Below, piece after piece: positions 47,514 to 56,978 of a stretch of DNA of 64,000 nucleotides. Source of the stretch: an uncultured Clostridia bacterium (GTDB taxonomy: Bacteria > Bacillota > Clostridia > Oscillospirales > Ruminococcaceae); NCBI GenBank assembly GCA_945829235.1, contig CALZUA010000003.1:124001-188000 (forward strand), read 5' to 3'. The notes below the pieces were generated by a model. The model made no database searches, was not told the DNA's origin, and saw only the letters and a list, made by a program, of their open reading frames with translations. The position numbers and the translations under genes are program-made. How positions within the stretch are numbered: the stretch's first letter is position 1; each line of letters begins with the position of its first letter.

Positions 47514-48050
47514 ATGACCGATGAAGAGAGATATTCCAAAGCGCTGGCATTTGCCACGGATAAGCACAACGGGCAATTCCGAAAAGGCGGCGAGCCTTAT
47601 ATAACTCACCCGATTGCCGTTGCGGAAATGATGCGCGAGAAGGGCTTTGGCATTGATTATCAGATAACCGGGCTGTTTCACGACTTGCTTGAGGATACCA
47701 ACGCTTCCGAGAGTGAAATCGAGGCACTCGGCGGTGAAAAGGTGCTCGAGGCAGTGAAGCTCCTCACCAAGCACAAGGGCTATGTGATGTCGGAGTACGT
47801 TTCGGCTATCAAGGCAAATCCCATCGCTTTTGCCGTCAAGGGTGCCGACAGACTCCACAACCTACAAAGCGCGGTTGTTGCAAGCGAGGATTTCAAGCGG
47901 CGCTACATTCTCGAAAGCATCGACTGGTATCTCGACTTTTCACCCGATATCCCAAAAGCCGTGAAAGCGCTTGCTCAAACGCTTTCTGCGCCGATGACCG
48001 AGCTTGAGTTAAGCTACAAGCTTGTCGAGCCTGTTGAACATATTCGTTGA
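47514..48050 (+). CDS. HD-domain hydrolase (candidate small alarmone hydrolase)
   Basis: ALAFATDKHNGQFRKGGEPYITHPIAVAEMM; TGLFHDLLEDTNAS; GADRLHNLQS. Confidence 0.8.
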   Translation: MTDEERYSKALAFATDKHNGQFRKGGEPYITHPIAVAEMMREKGFGIDYQITGLFHDLLEDTNASESEIEALGGEKVLEAVKLLTKHKGYVMSEYVSAIKANPIAFAVKGADRLHNLQSAVVASEDFKRRYILESIDWYLDFSPDIPKAVKALAQTLSAPMTELELSYKLVEPVEHIR

Positions 48051-48088
48051 TTTTTTCGTCAAAAATTGCTGAAAACGGAGGTGGCATT

Positions 48089-48496
48089 GTGCGCGAAAAA
48101 ACGTTCAGCGCCGATGATAAGGCGCTTCCTGAGGTTATTGCATTTGTGGAAAACGAGCTTGAAGCGGCGTGTTGTCCGATGAAAACGGCTATGTCGCTAA
48201 CCGTTGCTATCGAGGAGATTTTTGTCAATGTTGCTCACTATGCCTACCCGAACGGCGGTGGTACGGCAACTCTTGCAATTGAACACAACGCTGAGAAAAA
48301 CGAGCTTATGTTCCGTATGACCGACAGCGGCGTCCCCTTCAACCCGCTCGCAAAGCCCGATCCCGATGTCACTCTCCCCGCTGAACAACGGAAAATCGGC
48401 GGGCTGGGTATCTTTATGATGAAAAAGACAATGGACGAGGTTTTTTACGCCAACGAAAACGGCGAAAACATATTAACGATGATTAAAAAATTATAA
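48089..48496 (+). CDS. Anti-sigma regulatory HATPase (RsbW-like)
   Basis: AIEEIFVNVAHYAYPNGGG; MTDSGVPFNPL; GGLGIFMMKKTMDEV. Confidence 0.85.
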   Translation: MREKTFSADDKALPEVIAFVENELEAACCPMKTAMSLTVAIEEIFVNVAHYAYPNGGGTATLAIEHNAEKNELMFRMTDSGVPFNPLAKPDPDVTLPAEQRKIGGLGIFMMKKTMDEVFYANENGENILTMIKKL

Positions 48497-48527
48497 TTCG
48501 GCAAGGTTGCCCGAAAGGAGTTTTACT

Positions 48528-48833
48528 ATGACCATCAATCAAAATCAAAACAACGAAACGCTTGTTCTCGCGCTCGAAGGCAGACTCGATACCACTACCG
48601 CGCCCGAGCTGGAAGCTGTCGTTGAGAAAATCCCCGAGAACGTCAAGGAGCTGATTGTCGATTTGGCAAAGCTCGAGTACATATCCTCCGCGGGACTGCG
48701 CGTTGTTCTTGCCGCTCACAAGCTGATGTGCGAGGAGAGAACCGGCACAATGCGCGTCAAAAATGTCTGCGATGGTATTATGGAAATCTTCGATATGACC
48801 GGCTTCACCGATGTCCTCAATATCGAGGAATAA
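48528..48833 (+). CDS. STAS-domain anti-anti-sigma factor
   Basis: LALEGRLDTTTAPELEAVV; DLAKLEYISSAGLRVVLAAHK. Confidence 0.9.
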   Translation: MTINQNQNNETLVLALEGRLDTTTAPELEAVVEKIPENVKELIVDLAKLEYISSAGLRVVLAAHKLMCEERTGTMRVKNVCDGIMEIFDMTGFTDVLNIEE

Positions 48834-48977
48834 TCTCAAAATCAAGTTTTCGCTCACCCCGCGTTTTCCGACGCGGGGTTTTGTTTTTCCGGCAAAATGA
48901 TATTATTGACAAAAAATGAAAATTATGGTATAATGAAAATGAGTTATTATGTCAAAATTTGCCAAAGGAGATAAACT

Positions 48978-51900
48978 ATGGATACCGTAAGCGATTCTGC
49001 GGCTAAACACACACATTTGGATTTGCAGGAATTCTGCGATATGGAGCAGTTGTACAGGTTAATCGACAACTGGTCAAAAAGCACGGGAATGTCCGCCGTT
49101 ATTGTGGATACCGAGGGAAACCCTACCTCCGAGTCATTCGGTATGACGGAGTTTTGCCAAATGATTCACGACAACGAAAATGGTATAAAATGTTGCAAGT
49201 CAACGTGGCAATCCGCGAAGGAGGGCATCTATGTCTGCCCTATCGGGTTTTGCGATTTTTCAATGCCGATTGAACTGCCCGATGGTCAGGTTCTCGGCAG
49301 AGTTCTCGCGGGACAAGCTCTCGCTGAGGATCAGAATTTTGACGAAATTATCCAAAAAACAACCGCTCTCGGTATCAGCAAGAAAACCGTCAAGGACGTG
49401 CTCTCGCGCGTTCACCGTAAAACCGATACGGAAATGCAGGGCGCTTACGAGCTTCTCAGCGAAATGTTGCATTTCTTCATCGAGAAAAACTACTCAATCT
49501 GGAAAACCAACAACGAGCTTGAAAAAGCGCCTGCAAAAAAAGACCGCGTCCTCTCGCAGATTACGCAGATTATGTACAGCTACAACCTCACCATCGATGT
49601 CGATACCGGCAACTACACGCTCATCACCGGTACCGGTATGGAACGAACGGTTGACGAGTACAAAAAGCACTCCAATTTCGCCGAGCTTCGCGTGTTTCAC
49701 GACAACATTCTGCACCCGACCTACGCGGCACGTTTCAACGAGCTGATAAGCTGTGAGTCCGCAGTGGAAAATCCCGCCGAGAACGGCTTTCGCGGTACTC
49801 TCGAATACCCCGTTATTTATCCGAACGATGATGAATACGAGTGGCACGAAATCAACGTTTTCATCGATACCGAAGATGACGGAAAGCGCATTATAAACAT
49901 TCTCGGGCGCGATGTCACCGATTCCCACAACGCTCAGGAAAAGAAGGAAAAAGAGCTTCGCGCCGCCGCGGACAAGAACCAGATTTTGTCCGAGCTTACC
50001 AAAAAGCTGTACAGCTACAACCTCACCCTTAACCTCATTACCGGCAAGTACAGTATGATTATCGGTACGGGTATGACGCAGTTTATGGAGATTTTTAAGT
50101 CAACCGATGACTACGAAACTGCTTACAACAAGAAAATTCAATACCTCGACCCTCAGCACGTTCCGCAATTCGAGGCGCTGGCAAGTCTTGCCTCGCTTCG
50201 TGCGCGCAGAAACGCAAACGGCTTTATCGGGAACCTTGAGTACGGCGCAATCACCGACTACGGCGAGGAGTGGCACGAGATAAACGTGTTCGTCAGCACC
50301 GATGAGGACGGCGAGCCTGTCGCAAACATTCTCGGACGCGATATCACCGACGCTCACAAGCGTCACGAAAAGCGTGAAAATCAACAGAAAGCCGCTATGG
50401 CGCGCGACCAGCTCCTTTCGGGCATCACCAAAATGCTGTACGGCTACAACATCACGGTTAACCTCGAAACGTGGAAATACTCGCTTATCACCGGTACCGG
50501 TATGAACGAGGTTTTGAATATTATGCAACATAACGATGATTATGTTTTGCTTTTTGCAAAGTTATCCAAAAGTGTTGCGCCCGAAGATAAGAACAAGCTG
50601 GATAATCTTGTGAGTATCCGCGCGTTAAGTGGAATAAGCCGCGAAACGGGTTACATCGGCTCGCTGTCCTATCGGTTTATTGTCGGCGAAACAAACAAGT
50701 GGCACGAGGTTAACCTGTTTATCGGTACAAACGAGGACGGCGTTGCTGTTGCAAACATTCTCGGGCGCGATATTACCGAAATTCACGAGCAACAGGAAGC
50801 CAAAGAGCGTGAGCTCAAAGCTTCCGCGGCTAAAGACCAGATTTTGTCCGATATCACTAAAACGCTGTACAGCTACAACGCAACCGTTAACCTCACCACC
50901 GGCAAGTACAGCCTTATCGTTGGTACGGGTATGGAGGAGCTTATCCGGCATTTCTCGCAGACCGATGATTTTGATACGGCTTGTGAGTATCTGCTCGAAC
51001 GTGTTCTGCCCGAATACATCGAGGATATGCGCAACAGATTTTCGCTGGACGCGCTCCGCAAGCAGAAAAACCTCAGCGGTCACATCGGTCAGAAGGAATA
51101 CGCCGCGCAAACCGAAAACGGCATCGGTTGGTTTGAGGTGAACGCGTTTATGGGGATTGACGAGGACGGAAACCCCACGGCGAACATTCTCGGGCGCGAT
51201 ATCACGGAAACTCACGAGGCTCAGGAGCGCCGTGAAAACGAGCTGAAAGCGGTTGCCGCAAAGGACCAAATCCTGTCAAACATCACCAAAACGCTGTACA
51301 GCTACAACCTCACGCTCAACCTGATTACAGGAAAATACAGCCTTATTCTCGGCACGGGTATGAAGGAGTTCGTCAAGATTTTTGAGTCAACCGATGACTA
51401 TGAAACCGCTTATAATCAGAAAATACAGTACGTTACCGATGACTACATCGAGCCGTTCGGCAATTTCAGCAGTCTTTCCGCGCTCCGAAAGCGCGAGAAC
51501 GAAACCGGTTACATAGGAAATCTTGAGTATTCCGCGAAAACCGAAAAGGGCATCGAGTGGCACGAAATCAACATCTTCCTCGGTACGGACGAGAACGGCG
51601 ACCCGATTGCCAACATTCTCGGGCGCGACATCACCGAGGCTCACGAGCAACAGGAGAAAAAAGAACGCGAGCTTCGCGCTTCGGCGGCGCGCGACCAGCT
51701 GTTGTCGGGCGTTACCAAGATGTTGTACAGCTACAATATGACCGTCAACATCAAAACGGGCAAGTACACGCTTATCACGGGTACAGGAATGGAAAATACC
51801 GTTGCCCGAATGGAAGCCACCGACAACTATGACGATATTTATCAATACTTTTTACAGTCGGTTGACAAGGAGTATCTCGAAAAAGGCATCGAGTTGCTGT

Positions 51901-53270
51901 TCCTCGACCGTTACCGCGTTAAGCAGGATAAGTCCGGTCACCTCGGCACCGAGGAGTTCCTTCTTCACTACACCAAAAAGCCAGAGTGGCACGAAATCAA
52001 CGTTTTCGCGGGTTATGACGAGAACGGCGAGCCGATTATCAACATTCTCGGGCGTGATGTAACCGAGGCGCACGACAAGGCTGATACCAAGGCTCAGCTC
52101 GAAATCGCGAACGCTTCAAGCGCCGCGAAATCCGCGTTTTTGTTCAATATGTCGCACGATATCCGCACGCCGATGAACGCGATTATCGGCTTCACCGAGC
52201 TTCTCGACAAGCACCTTGACGACAAGGAGCTTGCGCGCGGCTACATCAAGAAAATCAAGACCTCAAACGATTTCCTGCTCTCGCTTATCAACAACGTCCT
52301 CGAAATGGCGCGGATTGAGAGCGGAAAAACCACGCTCGACGAAACCGTCTGGGACGCGTATTCCTTTAACGACACGCTGTTTGCGCTGTTTGACACGCAG
52401 ATGAGGGAGAAAGGAATTGAGTTTGTGAGAACCGAAAACGTTGAACATCAAAACGTTTTCTGCGATGCAACAAAGCTCCGCGAGATTTTCCTCAATATCC
52501 TGAGCAACGCGCTCAAGTACACGCCCGCCGGCGGAAAGGTCACGATGCGGCTCAACGAAATCCCGTCCGAGCGCGAGGGCTACGCGATTTATCAGACCGA
52601 AATCGAGGACACGGGTATCGGTATGTCGGAGGAATTTTTGCCGAATATGTTCGATGAGTTCACCCGTGAGCACTCCAGCACCGAAAGCCGCATAAACGGC
52701 ACGGGGCTTGGTATGGCGATTGTCAAGAAGCTGGTCGAGCTGATGGAAGGCACGATTACGGTTGAGAGCCAGCTCGGCAAGGGCACGAAATTCACCGTTA
52801 CCCTGCCGCATAGGATTGCCGAAACCGGCGGTGATGTTCAACACGTTGAGAAAACCGCGGATTATGACGCGAACTCGTTCAAGGGCAAGCGGATTCTTCT
52901 CGCCGAGGACAACGAGATGAACGCGGAAATCGCCACGGCAATTCTCGAGGAAGTCGGGTTTGAGGTGGAACACGCCGCGGACGGAATTGTCTGCGTGGAT
53001 ATGCTCGAAAAGGCAGACGCTAACTATTACGACTTGATTTTGATGGATATTCAAATGCCGAATATGGACGGCTACAAGGCAACGCAGATTATCCGTAAGT
53101 TCTACGACAAGAAAAAGGCGGAAATCCCCATTCTCGCGATGACCGCAAACGCGTTCGAGGAGGACCGCAAAAACGCCGTGAAAGCCGGTATGAACGGGCA
53201 TATTTCAAAGCCTATCAATGTCGATGATTTGATGGCAACCTTGTCCAATATCCTAAAAGTTTCGCAATAA
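48978..53270 (+). CDS. Hybrid sensor histidine kinase: PocR-like sensory domain, six tandem PAS-like repeats, HisKA/HATPase, receiver
   Basis: MEQLYRLIDNWSKSTGMSAVIVDTEGNP; six copies of (K/R)xQLLSxITKxLYSYNxTxNLxTGKYSLIxGTGM; NMSHDIRTPMNAIIGF; DLILMDIQMPNMDGYKAT. Confidence 0.9.
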   Translation: MDTVSDSAAKHTHLDLQEFCDMEQLYRLIDNWSKSTGMSAVIVDTEGNPTSESFGMTEFCQMIHDNENGIKCCKSTWQSAKEGIYVCPIGFCDFSMPIELPDGQVLGRVLAGQALAEDQNFDEIIQKTTALGISKKTVKDVLSRVHRKTDTEMQGAYELLSEMLHFFIEKNYSIWKTNNELEKAPAKKDRVLSQITQIMYSYNLTIDVDTGNYTLITGTGMERTVDEYKKHSNFAELRVFHDNILHPTYAARFNELISCESAVENPAENGFRGTLEYPVIYPNDDEYEWHEINVFIDTEDDGKRIINILGRDVTDSHNAQEKKEKELRAAADKNQILSELTKKLYSYNLTLNLITGKYSMIIGTGMTQFMEIFKSTDDYETAYNKKIQYLDPQHVPQFEALASLASLRARRNANGFIGNLEYGAITDYGEEWHEINVFVSTDEDGEPVANILGRDITDAHKRHEKRENQQKAAMARDQLLSGITKMLYGYNITVNLETWKYSLITGTGMNEVLNIMQHNDDYVLLFAKLSKSVAPEDKNKLDNLVSIRALSGISRETGYIGSLSYRFIVGETNKWHEVNLFIGTNEDGVAVANILGRDITEIHEQQEAKERELKASAAKDQILSDITKTLYSYNATVNLTTGKYSLIVGTGMEELIRHFSQTDDFDTACEYLLERVLPEYIEDMRNRFSLDALRKQKNLSGHIGQKEYAAQTENGIGWFEVNAFMGIDEDGNPTANILGRDITETHEAQERRENELKAVAAKDQILSNITKTLYSYNLTLNLITGKYSLILGTGMKEFVKIFESTDDYETAYNQKIQYVTDDYIEPFGNFSSLSALRKRENETGYIGNLEYSAKTEKGIEWHEINIFLGTDENGDPIANILGRDITEAHEQQEKKERELRASAARDQLLSGVTKMLYSYNMTVNIKTGKYTLITGTGMENTVARMEATDNYDDIYQYFLQSVDKEYLEKGIELLFLDRYRVKQDKSGHLGTEEFLLHYTKKPEWHEINVFAGYDENGEPIINILGRDVTEAHDKADTKAQLEIANASSAAKSAFLFNMSHDIRTPMNAIIGFTELLDKHLDDKELARGYIKKIKTSNDFLLSLINNVLEMARIESGKTTLDETVWDAYSFNDTLFALFDTQMREKGIEFVRTENVEHQNVFCDATKLREIFLNILSNALKYTPAGGKVTMRLNEIPSEREGYAIYQTEIEDTGIGMSEEFLPNMFDEFTREHSSTESRINGTGLGMAIVKKLVELMEGTITVESQLGKGTKFTVTLPHRIAETGGDVQHVEKTADYDANSFKGKRILLAEDNEMNAEIATAILEEVGFEVEHAADGIVCVDMLEKADANYYDLILMDIQMPNMDGYKATQIIRKFYDKKKAEIPILAMTANAFEEDRKNAVKAGMNGHISKPINVDDLMATLSNILKVSQ
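49537..52078 (+). repeat. Six tandem coding repeats, period about 428-430 bp (about 143 aa)
   Basis: Repeat starts near 49537, 49972, 50400, 50830, 51258, 51688. Confidence 0.85.
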
Positions 53271-53382
53271 ACCACAAAACAGGTTGCCGGTAACGACAGC
53301 CTGTTTTACATTTTTTTACAGCAACAGCGGGTTGCTTGAAATGTTTTTGGGAACGTGATATAATACAAGTGAGGTGAATTTT

Positions 53383-53823
53383 ATGGAAACGAAGGATATT
53401 ATACACAAACTGCGTACGGAAAAAGGGCTTTCGCAGGACGAGCTCGCCGAGAAGGTTTTCGTGACGCGGCAGGCGGTGTCGCGCTGGGAAAACGGCGAAA
53501 CCGTGCCGAATACCGAAACGCTGAAGCTGTTGTCGGCGTTGTTTGACGTGTCGATAAACACGCTTTTGGGTTCGCCGAGGAAGCTGATTTGTCAGTGCTG
53601 CGGAATGCCGCTCGACGACAGCTCAATCAGCAAAGAACCAAGCGGTGAGTTTAACGAGGAGTACTGCAAATGGTGCTACACGGACGGGAAATTCGTCTAC
53701 ACAAGCCTCGCGGAACTCACGGATTTTCTTGTCGGGCATATGTCAAGCGAGCAATTCCCTCCCGAACAGGCGCGCGCCTATTTCGAGGAACAGCTCCCCA
53801 AGCTCAATCACTGGGCGAAATAA
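53383..53823 (+). CDS. XRE-family regulator with C-terminal zinc-ribbon domain
   Basis: IIHKLRTEKGLSQDELAEKVFVTRQAVSRWENGE; CQCCGMPLDD...EEYCKWCY. Confidence 0.85.
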   Translation: METKDIIHKLRTEKGLSQDELAEKVFVTRQAVSRWENGETVPNTETLKLLSALFDVSINTLLGSPRKLICQCCGMPLDDSSISKEPSGEFNEEYCKWCYTDGKFVYTSLAELTDFLVGHMSSEQFPPEQARAYFEEQLPKLNHWAK

Positions 53824-53827
53824 AATT

Positions 53828-53940
53828 ACTCCCCATAACGGGGAGTTTTTTGCACAAATTTATTCCCCGCTCCAAACAGAACGGGGAGTTTACTTTTGAA
53901 ATAAGCTAACTCCCCATTCCAAGCGGAACGGGGAGCTTTT
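53828..53940. terminator. Three successive CCCC...GGGG hairpins with T-runs
   Basis: actCCCCataaCGGGGagttttt; CCCCgctccaaacagaaCGGGG; ctCCCCattccaagcggaaCGGGGagctttttg. Confidence 0.6.
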
Positions 53941-53991
53941 TGTTCAGCTAATCGTCAGCGGAAAACCGCCAACTTTGTTCAATGTAACAAA

Positions 53992-56628
53992 TTACATTTC
54001 AGCGATAGCAGCCTGCGCAGCAGCAAGTCTTGCAATCGGAACACGGAACGGTGAGCAGGAAACGTAGCTCAAACCAATCTTGTGGCAGAACTCAACGGAC
54101 GAGGGATCGCCGCCGTGCTCGCCGCAGATACCGATGTGCATCTCGGGACGAACCTTGCGACCGAGAGTGATTGCCATTTCCATCAGCTTGCCAACGCCGG
54201 TCTGGTCGAGCTTTGCAAACGGGTCGTTCTCGAAAATCTTCTTGTCGTAGTAAGCGTTGAGGAACTTGCCTGCGTCATCACGCGAGAAGCCGTAGGTCAT
54301 CTGAGTGAGGTCGTTCGTGCCGAAGCAGAAGAACTCAGCTTCCTTAGCGATTTCATCAGCGGTGAGAGCAGCACGAGGAATTTCAATCATCGTACCAACC
54401 TCATACTTCATATCGGAGCCTGCAGCCTTGATTTCCTCATCAGCAACAGCAACAACTACGTCCTTAACGTACTTCAGCTCCTTAACATCGCCAACGAGCG
54501 GAATCATAATCTCGGGAACGAGCTTCCAGTCAGCGTGAGCCTTCTGAACGTTGATGGCAGCGCGGATAACCGCTCTTGTCTGCATCTTCGCGATTTCGGG
54601 GTAAGTTACAGCCAGACGGCAGCCACGGTGACCCATCATCGGGTTGAACTCGTGGAGCGACTGAATGATATTCTTGATGGTTTCAACAGACTTGCCCTGA
54701 GCCTTTGCAAGAGCCTCGATGTCAGCCTCTTCGGTAGGAACGAACTCGTGGAGAGGCGGGTCAAGGAAGCGGATTGTTACGGGGCAACCCTCGAGAGCCT
54801 CGTAGAGCTTCTCGAAGTCGCTCTGCTGCATCGGCAGAATCTTGTCGAGAGCCTTCTCGCGCTCTTCAACAGTGTCGGAGCAAATCATCTCACGGAAAGC
54901 CGCAATTCTGTCAGCCGCGAAGAACATATGCTCGGTACGGCAAAGACCGATACCCTCAGCACCCAGCTCGCGAGCCTTCTTTGCGTCCGTGGGAGTATCA
55001 GCGTTGGTGCGAACCTTGAGCTTTCTGTACTTGTCAGCCCAAGCCATAATTCTGCCGAACTCGCCAGCGATGGTAGCGTCAACGGTGGGAATAAGACCAT
55101 CGTAAATGTTACCGGTAGAACCGTCGATGGAGATGCAGTCACCCTCGTGATAGGTCTTGCCTGCGAGCGTGAACTTCTTGTTCTCCTCGTCCATAGCGAT
55201 ATCGCCGCAGCCGGATACGCAGCAGGTACCCATACCACGAGCAACAACGGCAGCGTGAGAGGTCATACCGCCGCGAACGGTCAGGATACCCTGAGCAGCC
55301 TTCATACCGGTGATATCCTCGGGAGAGGTTTCCAGACGAACGAGAACAACCTTCTCGCCGCGGGATTTCCACTCAACAGCGTCATCTGCTGTGAATACAA
55401 TCTTACCGCAAGCAGCTCCGGGCGATGCGCCGAGACCCTTGCCTACGGGTGTAGCAGCCTTGAGTGCCTTTGCGTCAAACTGCGGGTGAAGCAGAGTATC
55501 GAGGTTGCGCGGGTCAATCATCGAAACTGCCTTCTTCTCGTCAATCATACCCTCGTCAACGAGGTCGCAAGCAATCTTGAGAGCAGCCTGAGCGGTTCTC
55601 TTACCGTTGCGGCACTGGAGCATATAGAGCTTGCCGTTCTCAACGGTGAACTCCATATCCTGCATATCGCGGTAGTGATCCTCAAGAATGCCGCAAACCT
55701 TTACGAACTCCTCATAAGCCTCGGGGAACTTGTCCGCCATCTGTGCGATAGGCATAGGAGTACGAACGCCTGCAACAACGTCCTCGCCCTGTGCGTTGAA
55801 GAGGAACTCACCCATGAGCTTCTTCTCACCGGTTGCGGGGTCGCGTGTGAAGGCAACGCCTGTACCGGAGTTGTCGTTGAGGTTACCGAATACCATCGGC
55901 ATTACGTTGACAGCGGTACCCCAAGAATAAGGAATATCGTTGTCGCGGCGATAAACGTTTGCACGAGGGTTGTCCCAAGAACGGAAAACAGCCTCGATAG
56001 CGAGCTTGAGCTGTTCAACGGGATCGGAGGGGAAATCGGTGCCGAGCTGCTTCTTGTATTCAGCCTTGAACTGAGTAGCAAGCTCCTTGAGGTCAGCAGC
56101 GGTGAGGTCAACGTCGAACTTAACGCCCTTCTTTGCCTTCATCTCGTCGATGAGCTGCTCGAAATACTTCTTTCCGACTTCCATAACAACGTCGGAGAAC
56201 ATCTGAATAAATCTTCTGTAAGAGTCGTAAACAAATCTTTCAAACTTAGGGTCGGGGTTGCCGGCAATCATAGCGGCAACAACGTCGTCGTTAAGACCGA
56301 GGTTCAGGATAGTGTCCATCATACCGGGCATCGAAGCGCGCGCACCTGAACGAACAGAAACGAGAAGCGGGTTCTTGAGGTCGCCGAACTTTTTGCCGTT
56401 GACTTCCTCCATCCACTTAACGCCTTCCATAGCCTGCTGCATAATCTCATCGTTGATTTTGCGGCCGTCCTCGTAGTACTGAGTGCAAGCCTCGGTAGTG
56501 ATGGTGAAACCCTGAGGAACGGGCAGACCAATCTCGGTCATCTCGGCAAGGTTCGCGCCCTTACCGCCGAGAAGGTTGCGCATAGTCATATTACCTTCTT
56601 TAAAGGTATAGACCCATTTTTTAGCCAT
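53992..56628 (-). CDS. ppdK: Pyruvate, phosphate dikinase
   Basis: KWVYTFKEGNMTMRNLLGGKGANLAEM; GGMTSHAAVVARGMGTCCVSGCG; CGEHGGDPSSVEFCHKIGLSYVSCSPFRVPIARLAAAQAAI. Confidence 0.97.
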   Translation of the reverse strand: MAKKWVYTFKEGNMTMRNLLGGKGANLAEMTEIGLPVPQGFTITTEACTQYYEDGRKINDEIMQQAMEGVKWMEEVNGKKFGDLKNPLLVSVRSGARASMPGMMDTILNLGLNDDVVAAMIAGNPDPKFERFVYDSYRRFIQMFSDVVMEVGKKYFEQLIDEMKAKKGVKFDVDLTAADLKELATQFKAEYKKQLGTDFPSDPVEQLKLAIEAVFRSWDNPRANVYRRDNDIPYSWGTAVNVMPMVFGNLNDNSGTGVAFTRDPATGEKKLMGEFLFNAQGEDVVAGVRTPMPIAQMADKFPEAYEEFVKVCGILEDHYRDMQDMEFTVENGKLYMLQCRNGKRTAQAALKIACDLVDEGMIDEKKAVSMIDPRNLDTLLHPQFDAKALKAATPVGKGLGASPGAACGKIVFTADDAVEWKSRGEKVVLVRLETSPEDITGMKAAQGILTVRGGMTSHAAVVARGMGTCCVSGCGDIAMDEENKKFTLAGKTYHEGDCISIDGSTGNIYDGLIPTVDATIAGEFGRIMAWADKYRKLKVRTNADTPTDAKKARELGAEGIGLCRTEHMFFAADRIAAFREMICSDTVEEREKALDKILPMQQSDFEKLYEALEGCPVTIRFLDPPLHEFVPTEEADIEALAKAQGKSVETIKNIIQSLHEFNPMMGHRGCRLAVTYPEIAKMQTRAVIRAAINVQKAHADWKLVPEIMIPLVGDVKELKYVKDVVVAVADEEIKAAGSDMKYEVGTMIEIPRAALTADEIAKEAEFFCFGTNDLTQMTYGFSRDDAGKFLNAYYDKKIFENDPFAKLDQTGVGKLMEMAITLGRKVRPEMHIGICGEHGGDPSSVEFCHKIGLSYVSCSPFRVPIARLAAAQAAIAEM

Positions 56629-56978
56629 TGGAAATCTCCTCCTAAAAAAGTTAGATTTTGAGCTTTTTTCGGGCGGGAAAAATTGCCCTAAAACTCCTTT
56701 TTCTATTATAACAGAAATTTCAAAAAATTGCTAGATGTTTTTTTAGATTTTATTGAATTTTTTTGCAATTTGTACATTTTTTTAATGTAATGCGTTACAT
56801 TTGGCGAAAATTTGACATCGGGACGGATTTTTTTGTTATTTTTTAACAAAATATTTTGGCAAAATGACAAGTATGCGATGTGACAAAAATTCAACAAAAT
56901 CACCATTTGAGCATTTTCGCAAACTAAAAGCGCGCCCGAGTTGCTCGAAACGCGCTTTTAAAGAGGATTAAATGAAGA

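Noticed and set aside
52263-53201. 312-aa minus-strand ORF within the histidine kinase
   Set aside because: Antisense shadow of HisKA/HATPase/receiver coding sequence.
54082-56349. 755-aa plus-strand ORF antisense to ppdK
   Set aside because: Mirror-frame artefact of strong codon bias in a highly conserved PPDK gene; Leu/Ser/Asn-rich with no recognisable motif.
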